Assembly (NCBI GenBank): GCA_016872815.1
Contig: VGYY01000008.1
Coordinates: forward strand, 1-33,600
Source: Planctomycetota bacterium
GTDB lineage: Bacteria; Planctomycetota; B15-G4; SIAN01
Length of the DNA stretch: 33,600 nt
Direction of reading: 5' to 3'
Shown here: one piece after another, positions 18,011 through 25,859 of the stretch
How the letters are laid out: every line of letters starts with the position of its first letter
How positions within the stretch are numbered: position 1 is the stretch's first letter
The notes under the pieces: generated by a model
The model's database searches: none
Told to the model about the DNA's origin: nothing
Seen by the model: only the letters and a program-made list of their open reading frames with translations
Made by a program: the position numbers and the translations under genes

Positions 18011-18991
18011 TCACCAGCGCAGACTCCCCGACGCCCAGGTCAGCCCGGCGCCGAACGCGCAGAACACCACCTGCTTGCCGCGCGCTGCGTCGAGCGCGCC
18101 GCTGCGGACCGCCTCGTCGAGCGCGATGCCGATCGATGCGGCGGAGGTGTTCCCGTACTTCTCGATGTTGCAGAAGATCCGCTCCATCGGGATGTCGAGC
18201 TTCTCGCGCGCACTCTCGATGATCCGCAGGTTCACCTGGTGCGGGATCACGAGGCCGAGTTCGAGTTCGGGGTGGGCCGACCGCTGCTCGGTGACGAGCT
18301 CGACGAATCGGCTGACCGCGAACTTGTAGACCTCGCGCCCGCGGATGCGGAGGAAGTGCTGTCCCGCCGCCATCGCCTCGGGAGTGATGCGCTGGGCCGA
18401 GCCGCCCGCCTGGAGCCACATGATCTCGTAGCCTTCGCCGTCGGCATAGATGTGGTGCGGCAGGATCTCTCCGCGCTCGAACTCGTTCGAGACCACTGCG
18501 GCGCCGGCGCCATCGCCGAACAGGATGCACGACGTGCGATCGGTGTAGTCGACGATCCGCGACAGCGTCTCGGCGCCGATCACCATGACGTTCCGGGCCG
18601 CGCCGGAAGCGACCATCGAGCGCGCGACGTGCAGCGAATAGAGGAACCCGGAGCACGCCGCCGAGAGGTCGAATGCACCGGCACGATCGGCGCCGATCAG
18701 CGCCTGCACCTTGCAGGCGGTCGACGGGAACTGATTGTCCGGCGTCACCGTCGCGACGATCACCAGGTCGAGCGCCCGCGCCTCGAGACCCGCCGCCGCG
18801 AGCGCCCGCCTGGCCGCTTCGGCCGCCAACGTCGCCGTCGACTCACCCTCGACGACGACCCGCCGCTCCTTGATGCCGGTGCGGGTGGTGATCCACTCGT
18901 CGTTGGTATCGACCATCCGCTCGAGATCGGCGTTGGTCAGCGCCTTCGGCGGCACGGCCGAACCGGTGCCGCGGATCCCCGCGCGGATCAT
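18011..18991 (-). CDS. fabH: beta-ketoacyl-ACP synthase III
   Basis: This is a 326-residue initiator of fatty-acid synthesis, condensing an acyl-CoA primer with malonyl-ACP. The triad is Cys113 (DLSAACSGFLYSL), His251 (IPHQVNLRII) and Asn281 (YGNTSAAS). DTNDEWITTRTGIKERR near the N-terminus is a FabH hallmark. The start is the ATG at 18991, 14 bp after plsX. The ORF track merges an out-of-frame part of plsX. The His-Asn pair distinguishes it from FabB and FabF. Confidence 0.96.
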   Translation of the reverse strand: MIRAGIRGTGSAVPPKALTNADLERMVDTNDEWITTRTGIKERRVVVEGESTATLAAEAARRALAAAGLEARALDLVIVATVTPDNQFPSTACKVQALIGADRAGAFDLSAACSGFLYSLHVARSMVASGAARNVMVIGAETLSRIVDYTDRTSCILFGDGAGAAVVSNEFERGEILPHHIYADGEGYEIMWLQAGGSAQRITPEAMAAGQHFLRIRGREVYKFAVSRFVELVTEQRSAHPELELGLVIPHQVNLRIIESAREKLDIPMERIFCNIEKYGNTSAASIGIALDEAVRSGALDAARGKQVVFCAFGAGLTWASGSLRW

Positions 18992-19005
18992 CCCGCCCGG
19001 CGCGC

Positions 19006-20013
19006 TCAAGCGCCCGCTCCGCCGGCGGAAGCGGCCGCGTCGAACGCCGCGCGGATCTGGCGATTGACGTCCGCCTTGACGAACTGCGCCGACACCCGGA
19101 GCGCATTCGCCATCGCGCGGCGATCCGACCGCCCGTGCATGATCATCACCAGACCGTCGACGCCGAGCAGCGGCGCGCCGCCGTACTCGGCGTAGTCGAG
19201 CTTCTGCGTCACCTTGCGCACCGCGTGCCCGAGCGGCGACTGCTGCGCAGCCGGGTCCTGCAGCGGCCCCTTCACGGCGTCGTGGAAGTAGTGGCCGACG
19301 CCTTCGAACACCTTCAGCACGACGTTCCCGACGAAGCCCTCGCACACCACGACGTCGGCCTTGCCGGAGAGGAGCTGGTTGCCCTCGACGTTGCCGACGA
19401 AGGTGAACGGCGCCGTACTGAACAGGTCGCGCGTGCTCTTGACCAGCTTGTTGCCCTTCTCCTCCTCCTCGCCGATGTTGAGGAGCGCCACCCGCGGCTT
19501 GGCCAGACCGAGGACGTTGCGGCTGAACAGCTCGCCCATCACGCCGTACTGCAGCAGATGCTCAGGCGTGGCATGGATGTTTGCACCCACGTCGAGGATC
19601 GTCAGCGGACCGTTCGCCCCCTCGAAGGTGACCGCGATCCCCGGGCGATCGACGTTCTTCAGCGGTCCGAGCACGCGCCACGCGGCCGCCACGCACGCGC
19701 CGGTGCTCCCGGCGGAGATGAACGCGCCGGCCGCGCCGCTCTTGACGGCGTCCATGGCGACCATGATCGACGACTGCGGGCGGCGCAGCACCTTGACCGC
19801 CGACTCCCCCATCGCGACGTCGTCCGTCGCCGGACGAAACTCGCACTGGCGCAGGAGCGGGGCCTCGGCGAACCAGCGCTCGACCCGTTCCGGGTGACCG
19901 ACCAGCAGGACGTCCGACGGGCGGACGAATCCCTTGTCGAACGCGCGCGCGACGCCGCAGAGGATCTCCTGCGGCGCGTGGTCGCCGCCCATGGCGTCCA
20001 CCGCAATCTTCAT
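19006..20013 (-). CDS. plsX: phosphate acyltransferase
   Basis: This is a 335-residue PlsX, which makes acyl-phosphate from acyl-ACP for phospholipid synthesis. It begins with the diagnostic MKIAVDAMGGDHAP. It continues with SAGSTGA, RPGIAVTFEGANGPLTILDVGAN, LLNIGEEEEKGN, GNVEGNQLL, and DVVVCEGFVGNVVLKVFEG. The ribosome binding site is GGAGG 5 bases before the ATG. It lies 46 bp after rpmF and 14 bp before fabH, the widespread rpmF-plsX-fabH order that ties membrane-lipid supply to ribosome production. Confidence 0.97.
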   Translation of the reverse strand: MKIAVDAMGGDHAPQEILCGVARAFDKGFVRPSDVLLVGHPERVERWFAEAPLLRQCEFRPATDDVAMGESAVKVLRRPQSSIMVAMDAVKSGAAGAFISAGSTGACVAAAWRVLGPLKNVDRPGIAVTFEGANGPLTILDVGANIHATPEHLLQYGVMGELFSRNVLGLAKPRVALLNIGEEEEKGNKLVKSTRDLFSTAPFTFVGNVEGNQLLSGKADVVVCEGFVGNVVLKVFEGVGHYFHDAVKGPLQDPAAQQSPLGHAVRKVTQKLDYAEYGGAPLLGVDGLVMIMHGRSDRRAMANALRVSAQFVKADVNRQIRAAFDAAASAGGAGA

Positions 20014-20059
20014 GCGTTCCTCCGTCGCGGGGTGCGCGGGAACCGGGGCAGATGGAGGC

Positions 20060-20257
20060 TCAGCTCGCCTTCGGCTCGGCGCCGGCGTCAGCGACCACCT
20101 GCAGCTTGCCGTAGTAGCCGCAGCGGTCGCAGACCGTGTGCGGCCGCGTCATCGCGCCGCAGCGCCCGCAACGGGCATTCCCGGGCGCCGACAATGCATG
20201 GTGGGAGCGGCGCATCCCCTTGCGGGACTGCGACGTCTTCTTCTTCGGGACTGCCAT
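20060..20257 (-). CDS. rpmF: 50S ribosomal protein L32
   Basis: This is a 65-residue basic ribosomal protein, MAVPKKKTSQSRKGMRRSHH at the N-terminus, with a zinc ribbon of four cysteines (Cys30, Cys33, Cys43, Cys46: CGRCG and CDRCGYYG). GAGAGG lies 8 bases before the ATG. It heads the plsX-fab cluster. The usual upstream partner DUF177/YceD is absent: only about 250 bp without an ORF separate it from the alaS stop. The long ORF-track reading from 23113 is an out-of-frame extension through alaS. Confidence 0.96.
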   Translation of the reverse strand: MAVPKKKTSQSRKGMRRSHHALSAPGNARCGRCGAMTRPHTVCDRCGYYGKLQVVADAGAEPKAS

Positions 20258-20414
20258 CGAATCGACCTCTCCGTCGCCAACGCGAGCCGCACGGATCCCG
20301 GTCGCGCGACCTTTCAGCGACCGCGAGTCCCGCAATCCGGCACGTGCCCGCCGGCAACCCCACCGACGAGCGACTCGTCGACGCGGGAGTTGCCGCCACA
20401 GGCGGAAGCCGGGG

Positions 20415-20443
20415 AGGTTACGGCGGCCTCCCGGGGCAATCAA
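20415..20443 (-). promoter_or_regulatory. possible promoter for the rpmF-plsX-fab cluster
   Basis: On the minus strand TTGATT and TAACCT are spaced by 17 bp, about 160 bases upstream of rpmF in the alaS-rpmF gap. The -35 is fair and the -10 weak. Between it and rpmF lies the perfect inverted repeat CGACGAG-cga-CTCGTCG (20364-20380), which could shape the leader. Confidence 0.3.
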
Positions 20444-20511
20444 TGGCAGAGGCCGCGCGGGCGGCGGTCGGAACACCCGGGACCGCCCCGGGCTGCAGCG
20501 ACCGCGGTCGG

Positions 20512-23175
20512 TCACCCGGCCAACAGCGCCCGCGCCCGCTCGAGCGCCGCCGCAGCCGGCCGATCGCTTCGTCCCTGACCGCGGCCGAGCGTCGGATTGC
20601 CGCCCCCACCGCCGCCCAGTTCGGCGGCGACCTGCCGGCAGATCTCGCCGGCCTTGAGTCCGCGCGCCTGCGCAGCAGCGTCGACATGGACCAGCAACGG
20701 CGCCTTGTCCCCGTCCTTGCCGATCAGCACGACCACCGCCCCGCCCGTCAGGCGCGCCTTGAGCTGGTCGACCAGCGCCATGAGCGGCTCGCCGCCGAAG
20801 TCGACCGCGGCGAGGACGGCACGCACGCCGCCGATCTCGACCACCTTCTCCAGCAACTGCTCGAACTGGCCGCTCGATTGCGCCTTCGCCGCCTTCTCGA
20901 CGTCCTTCCGCAGCTTCTTCACTTCGTCCTGCAGATGGGTGAGTCGGGCCGGCACTTCGTCCACCGTCGACTTCAGCTGCGCGGCGACTCCGCGCAGCAG
21001 GTCGTCGCGCTGCTGCATCCACTCGAGCGCAGGAAGTCCGGTCACGGCCTCGATGCGCCGGATCCCCGCCGCCACGCCCCCTTCCGCGACGATCCTGAAC
21101 GCGCCGATGTCGCCCGAACGTCGCGCATGCGTGCCGCCGCACAGCTCGACCGAGTCGCGTCCCGCCGCCGGATCGCGGTCGCGCACCGCCACCACGCGCA
21201 CGAGATCGCCGTACTTCTCGCCGAACAGCGCCATCGCGCCCGACTTGACTGCCGCCTCGTAGGCGCACTCGTCGGTGGCGACGTCGAGATTGGCCAGCAC
21301 CTGCTGATTCACCAGCAGCTCGACTTCGCGCAACCGCGCCGGCGGGACCGCTCCCTGGAACGAGAAGTCGAAGCGCAGCCGCGCGGCATCGACCAGCGAC
21401 CCCTTCTGCTCCACGGCCGTCCCCAGCACCCGCCGCAGCGCCCAGTGCAGCAGATGGGTCGCCGTGTGGTTGCGGCGCGTGGGCGCGCGATGCCCGGTGA
21501 GGTCGACCGCAAGCACTCCGGGCTGGCCGACGGCGACGCTGCCGGCGACCACCGTGCCGTGATGGAGGTGGAACCCGTCCTGGCGCGTCGTGTCCCGGAT
21601 GCGCACACGGAACGAGTCGGAACGGAACTCGCCCCGATCGCCGACCTGCCCGCCGCCCTCGGCGTAGAACGGCGTATCGGAGAAGACGAGCGTCACCTCC
21701 TCGCCCTCGCTCGCGTTCGACAGCGCCGCCCCGTCGCGCAGCAGCAGGCGCGGGGCCGCCGTCCGCGCATCCTCGGCGTACCCGGTGAAGGTGGTCCCCG
21801 CGAGTTCGCGCTTCAGTTCCTTCAGCGGGCCTCCGGCGAACACGTCCCCCTTCATCGTCGATCCGGCGCGCGATCGCTGCCGCTGCTCCTCCATCGCCGT
21901 CTCGAAGCCCGCCTCGTCCAGCCCAAGGCCGTCGTCCTCGAGGATCCGCTGCGTCAGGTCGACCGGGAACCCGGCGGTGTCCCACAGGAAGAACGCGACG
22001 GCGCCCGGCAGCACCTTGCCGCCGGCCGACTTGAGGCGCGCCACCTCGGCGCTCAGTCGCTCGCGCCCCTTGGCATAGGTCTCGAGGAACTTGCGCTCTT
22101 CCTCGTGGATGACCTGCACGACCTTCTGCGCATGGCGCTCGATCTCGGGAAAGACCTGCGCCAGCCCCTTCACCTCGAGCAGCGCGGGAGCGATCTCGGC
22201 GAGGAACGGCCCCTTGATCGCGAGCGCGTCGAGTCCGTCCGCCAGCGCACGGCGCATGATCTTGCGCACGACGTAGCCCTGCCGTTCGTTGCTGGGCACG
22301 ACGCCGTCGGCGATGGCGAACACCGTCGTGCGCACATGGTCGGCGATCCGCTTCATCGGTCGGTCGATCGCCGGCGATTCGCCGTACGCATGTCCGGCGA
22401 TCCGCGCGAGCCGAGCGAGGATCGGCGCGAACAGGTCGGTCTCGTAGTTGTTCTTCCCGCCCTGCAGGACCCGCACGATGCGCTCGAGCCCCATCCCGGT
22501 GTCGATGTTGCGCTGCGGCAGCGGCTTGAGCTCGCCCCCGTCGCGCCGATCGAACTGGGTGAAGACGAGGTTCCAGACCTCGAGGTAGCGCCGGCAGTCG
22601 CAGGCCGGATCGCAGGCGGAGCCAGCCGTGCAGCCCGGTTGCGGCCCCCAATCGAAGTAGATCTCCGAGCACGGGCCGCACGGACCGTTCGGCCCCTTCG
22701 ACGGCGCTTCCGACGGCCAGAAGTTGTCTTTCTCGCCGAACCGCCAGATGCGGCGATAGCCAAGCTTCTTCCACTGCGTCTCGGCTTCGTCGTCGTCGCG
22801 GTAGACGGTGATGGCGAGCTGTTCCCGCTTCAGTCCGTAGCCGTCGCGGAGCAACTGATCGGCCCATTCGATCGCTTCGGCCTTGAAATAGTCGCCGAAG
22901 CTGAAGTTGCCGAGCATCTCGAAGAAGGTGTGGTGGCTCGGAGTACGACCAACGTTGTCGAGGTCGGGCAGGCGCACGCACTTCTGGGTCGTCGTCGCCC
23001 GTCGGAACGGATGGGTGCCGCGACCGAGGAACATGTCCTTGAACTGGTTCATCCCGGCGCCCGTGAACAGCAGCGTCGGATCGTCGTCCGGCACCAGCGA
23101 GGCCGACGGCCACACGGTGTGCCCGCGCGCCCGGAAGAACTCGAGGAAGGTCGAACGGATCGAGGCGGAGTCCAT
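20512..23175 (-). CDS. alaS: alanine--tRNA ligase
   Basis: This is an 887-residue class II synthetase of full length. It has the catalytic N-terminal domain (LFTGAGMNQFKDMFLG, TTTQKCVRLPDLDNVGRT, HHTFFEMLGNFSFGDYFK), tRNA-recognition helices and the editing domain with zinc ligands in HTATHLLHWAL and CGGTHARRSGDIG. A coiled linker leads to a C-terminal DHHA1/C-Ala domain ending in the glycine-rich GGGGGGNPTLGRGQG loop. The ATG at 23175 has only a weak AAAGAG upstream. The GTG five codons earlier (23190), used in the ORF track, is possible but less likely. It follows recA across a large palindrome and is followed by rpmF. Confidence 0.96.
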   Translation of the reverse strand: MDSASIRSTFLEFFRARGHTVWPSASLVPDDDPTLLFTGAGMNQFKDMFLGRGTHPFRRATTTQKCVRLPDLDNVGRTPSHHTFFEMLGNFSFGDYFKAEAIEWADQLLRDGYGLKREQLAITVYRDDDEAETQWKKLGYRRIWRFGEKDNFWPSEAPSKGPNGPCGPCSEIYFDWGPQPGCTAGSACDPACDCRRYLEVWNLVFTQFDRRDGGELKPLPQRNIDTGMGLERIVRVLQGGKNNYETDLFAPILARLARIAGHAYGESPAIDRPMKRIADHVRTTVFAIADGVVPSNERQGYVVRKIMRRALADGLDALAIKGPFLAEIAPALLEVKGLAQVFPEIERHAQKVVQVIHEEERKFLETYAKGRERLSAEVARLKSAGGKVLPGAVAFFLWDTAGFPVDLTQRILEDDGLGLDEAGFETAMEEQRQRSRAGSTMKGDVFAGGPLKELKRELAGTTFTGYAEDARTAAPRLLLRDGAALSNASEGEEVTLVFSDTPFYAEGGGQVGDRGEFRSDSFRVRIRDTTRQDGFHLHHGTVVAGSVAVGQPGVLAVDLTGHRAPTRRNHTATHLLHWALRRVLGTAVEQKGSLVDAARLRFDFSFQGAVPPARLREVELLVNQQVLANLDVATDECAYEAAVKSGAMALFGEKYGDLVRVVAVRDRDPAAGRDSVELCGGTHARRSGDIGAFRIVAEGGVAAGIRRIEAVTGLPALEWMQQRDDLLRGVAAQLKSTVDEVPARLTHLQDEVKKLRKDVEKAAKAQSSGQFEQLLEKVVEIGGVRAVLAAVDFGGEPLMALVDQLKARLTGGAVVVLIGKDGDKAPLLVHVDAAAQARGLKAGEICRQVAAELGGGGGGNPTLGRGQGRSDRPAAAALERARALLAG

Positions 23176-23284
23176 CGCAGGCTCTTTCACGGGTCGCTGT
23201 TCAGGTCAGGGGACCGGGAGCCCCGCATTCAACCACAGCGCGACGGCTTCCCGTTCCGGCCGGCCGCGCGCGACGCCGGGTCGT

Positions 23285-23341
23285 CCATCGACGACACGGG
23301 CCCGCAGGTCGATCGACCTGCAGGCCCGTGCCATTCGATGG
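23285..23341. terminator. large palindrome between recA and alaS
   Basis: CACGGGCCCGCAGGTCGA (23295-23312) is immediately followed by TCGACCTGCAGGCCCGTG (23313-23330), an 18-bp inverted repeat with one mismatch and no spacer. Beyond a 3/4-base internal loop the arms continue as CCATCGA and TCGATGG. It starts 51 bp after the recA stop, so a terminator or mRNA 3'-end stabiliser is likely. No U-run follows it. Confidence 0.6.
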
Positions 23342-23392
23342 CGCGCCACGCAGGGAGCGGTGGAACCGCCCAGCGCCGCGTGGCGAGAGGGA

Positions 23393-24619
23393 TCACTTCT
23401 TCGCGGGAGCGACCGGCGGTTGCCGCTTCGCGTCACCGTCGCGCATCGCGGCAGCGACCGCCGGGCGCGGACCCGCCCCGGCGCCGACAGACGACGTCCC
23501 ACCGGCCGAAGTCACACCCGCGGCGGCGCCGTTCGCCGTGCCATGCGCCGACCCGTTGCCGCTGGCCGAGGCCGAACCGCCCGCACCCGGCTCGACCGGC
23601 GGCGCCAGCTTCTCGCGAACCAGCGCGTCCACCTTCGCCGCCACATCCTTGTTCGCCCGCAGGAACTCGACCGCCTTGTCGCGCCCCTGCCCGAGACGCA
23701 ACGCGCCGAACGAGAACCAAGTCCCCGACTTCTCGAGGACGTTGTGGGTCGATGCCAGGTCGATCAGGTCGCCGAAGTACGAGATGCCCTCGTTGTAGAG
23801 GATGTCGAACTCGGTCTTCCGGAACGGCGGCGCGATCTTGTTCTTGACCACGGTCGCCTTCGTCCGGTTGCCGACCGTCTCCTCCCCCACCTTCAGGGCG
23901 CCGACGCGCCGGATGTCGATGCGGACCGAGGAATAGAACTTGAGCGCGCGGCCGCCGGTGGTGGTCTCCGGGTTGCCGAACATGACGCCGATCTTCTCGC
24001 GAATCTGGTTGATGAAGATCACGGCGCAGTGCGACTTCGCGATCACGCCCGTCAGCTTGCGCAACGCCTGCGACATCAGCCGCGCCTGCAGACCGACGTG
24101 CGAATCGCCCATCTCGCCTTCGATCTCGGCTTTCGGCACCAGCGCCGCGACCGAGTCGATCACCACCATGTCGACGCCGCCGCTGCGGATCAGCATCTCG
24201 CAGATCTCGAGCGCCTGCTCGCCGGTGTCCGGCTGCGAGACCAGCAACTGATCGAGGTCGACGCCGAGCTTGCGCGCATAGACCGGATCGAGCGCGTGTT
24301 CGGCATCGATGAAGGCGGCGATGCCACCCTGCTTCTGCACGTTGGCGATGCAGTGCAGCGTCAGCGTCGTCTTGCCCGAGCTTTCCGGCCCAAAGATCTC
24401 GGTGACGCGGTCCCGCGGGATACCGACGCCGCCGAGCGCCAGGTCGAGCGAGAGGCAGCCGGTCGAGATCCCGGAGACCGCCTGGATCCGCCCTTCGCCG
24501 AGGCGCATGATCGCGCCCTTGCCGAACTGCTTCTCGATCTGGCCCACCACGTCCTGCACCGCCTGCTTGCGCGTCTCGTTCGCGCCGCCAGCCCCGCTCG
24601 AACTCGAATTGCCGCTCAT
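23393..24619 (-). CDS. recA: recombinase RecA
   Basis: This is a 408-residue DNA strand-exchange ATPase and SOS co-protease, starting at the ATG at 24619 with GGAGGAGGGA upstream. It has Walker A GPESSGKT (77-84), [29 protein letters not shown], Walker B region [21 protein letters not shown], loop L1/L2 elements ([43 protein letters not shown]) and the C-terminal KNK(I)APPF signature. After the core there are about 70 extra residues of low-complexity Gly/Ala/Ser sequence ending in a basic Lys-rich tip, in place of the acidic tail of E. coli RecA. A promoter with a possible LexA-type operator lies upstream. Confidence 0.97.
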   Translation of the reverse strand: MSGNSSSSGAGGANETRKQAVQDVVGQIEKQFGKGAIMRLGEGRIQAVSGISTGCLSLDLALGGVGIPRDRVTEIFGPESSGKTTLTLHCIANVQKQGGIAAFIDAEHALDPVYARKLGVDLDQLLVSQPDTGEQALEICEMLIRSGGVDMVVIDSVAALVPKAEIEGEMGDSHVGLQARLMSQALRKLTGVIAKSHCAVIFINQIREKIGVMFGNPETTTGGRALKFYSSVRIDIRRVGALKVGEETVGNRTKATVVKNKIAPPFRKTEFDILYNEGISYFGDLIDLASTHNVLEKSGTWFSFGALRLGQGRDKAVEFLRANKDVAAKVDALVREKLAPPVEPGAGGSASASGNGSAHGTANGAAAGVTSAGGTSSVGAGAGPRPAVAAAMRDGDAKRQPPVAPAKK

Positions 24620-24691
24620 CCTGTCCCTCCTCCGTCTGGCTCTGCAGGTCGGCGCCTCTTCACCGCCCACGGAGCGTTTGCCGCCATCTAC

Positions 24692-24706
24692 GAACGAAAG
24701 TAGAAC
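24692..24706 (-). promoter_or_regulatory. GTTC-N7-GTTC direct repeat, possible LexA operator
   Basis: On the minus strand GTTC-TACTTTC-GTTC overlaps the -10 of the predicted recA promoter, 73 bases before the ATG. This is exactly the spacing and half-site of the LexA operator known from alphaproteobacteria. The location fits SOS repression. One copy of an 8-base pattern can occur by chance. Confidence 0.45.
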
Positions 24707-24727
24707 AGACCGGAGCGGCGAGTTCAA
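24699..24727 (-). promoter_or_regulatory. recA: recA promoter
   Basis: TTGAAC, a 17-bp spacer and TCTACT on the minus strand give a transcript of about 70 bases before the recA ATG. Both hexamers match the consensus at four of six positions. The rest of the 291-bp gap to the sugar kinase gene shows nothing else recognisable. Confidence 0.5.
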
Positions 24728-24910
24728 GTCGCTGGATCCGCTTTTTCCGTGGGTGGCGTGTCACCCCGATTTTCCGGCGGCCCCAGCGGCCCGCGTCGAT
24801 CGCCCGTCACCTGCCGCGGCCACGCTGGCGGACCGATCGCGTGTGCCACGACCGCATCACGACGTCCGCCACGGCGCACGGTGACGCCCCCGCGAGTTCC
24901 CCGCTGCCGC

Positions 24911-25813
24911 CTACAGCGAGAGGAACTGCCGGAACTCCTCCATCCGCCGCTCGAACGCGGCGAGATCGAGCGACTTCAGTCGGTCGAGCGAGAAGTCCTC
25001 GACGCAGAACGACGCCGTGATCGTCCCTGCCAGCATCGCCTGTTTCAGCGCCTTGCGATCGGCCACGCCACCGCGGGCGAGCCAGCCCATCAGGCCCCCC
25101 GCGAAGGAGTCGCCGGCGCCGGTCGGGTCGACCACCTCCGCCACCGGGTAGGCCGGCAGGGCGAAGCCCTGGCCATCGACCGAGAGGAACGCGCCGTGCT
25201 CGCCCTTCTTGATGATGGCGATCCGGCTCCCCAGCGCATGCAGCCGGTGCGCGGCACGGATCAGGTTGCGTTCTCCGGTCAGTTGGCGCGCCTCGCCGTC
25301 GTTCAGCACGATGCCGTCGGTGCGCCGCATCACCTCCTCGAGGCCGGCGCGATCCTGGTCGATCCAGAGGTCGCGCGTGTCGCACAACACCAGCCTCGGC
25401 TTCGTCACCTGTCCCAGCGCCGCCAGCTGATTCTGCGGCGCGTCGTTGGCGAGGAACACGAACGGATGCTCGCGCCACGCCGGCGGCACCAGCGGCTTCC
25501 ACTTGCCGAGCACGTTGACCTTCACCCAGTTGGTCTGGGCGACGTTCAGGTCGTCGCCGTAGCGCCCGCTCCAGTGGAACGTGTCGACGTCGGCCATCTT
25601 CACCAGCCCGTCGAGCCCGATGCCGCGCCCGCGCAGCGCCGCCATGAACTCGTCGGGAAAGTCGCGTCCGACCGCCGCGATCAGGTCGGTCTGCACCAGG
25701 GTCGCCGCGGCCCACGCGAAGTAGGTCGCGGAACCGCCGAGCACCCGCTCGCGGTACCCCGAAGGCGTGCGCACGTCGTCGAACGCGACCGAACCGAGCA
25801 CCAGCAGCGCCAT
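24911..25813 (-). CDS. PfkB-family sugar or nucleoside kinase
   Basis: This is a 300-residue ribokinase-like enzyme that phosphorylates a sugar or nucleoside with ATP. It has the N-terminal substrate lid with GGSATYFA (26-33), NDGEA (171-175, the NxxE metal motif) and the PfkB signature DPTGAGDSFAGG (229-240) with catalytic base Asp235. The ribosome binding site is GGGAG. Most conserved residues are of the family type, but nothing in the sequence fixes the substrate. It lies 46 bp downstream of the flippase-like gene and may share its transcript. Confidence 0.88.
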   Translation of the reverse strand: MALLVLGSVAFDDVRTPSGYRERVLGGSATYFAWAAATLVQTDLIAAVGRDFPDEFMAALRGRGIGLDGLVKMADVDTFHWSGRYGDDLNVAQTNWVKVNVLGKWKPLVPPAWREHPFVFLANDAPQNQLAALGQVTKPRLVLCDTRDLWIDQDRAGLEEVMRRTDGIVLNDGEARQLTGERNLIRAAHRLHALGSRIAIIKKGEHGAFLSVDGQGFALPAYPVAEVVDPTGAGDSFAGGLMGWLARGGVADRKALKQAMLAGTITASFCVEDFSLDRLKSLDLAAFERRMEEFRQFLSL

Positions 25814-25859
25814 CGCTCTCTCCCGCCGAAGAAGGGCGGGCAGCGTAGCGTCCGCGACG

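Noticed and set aside
20060-23113. 1017-aa minus-strand ORF covering rpmF
   Set aside because: Only the last 65 residues (L32) are real; the rest is an out-of-frame reading of alaS.
19135-23847. 1570-aa plus-strand ORF
   Set aside because: It lies antisense to plsX, rpmF, alaS and the end of recA, all of which are certain. Its Arg/His/Asp/Val-rich composition is that of a GC-rich shadow frame.
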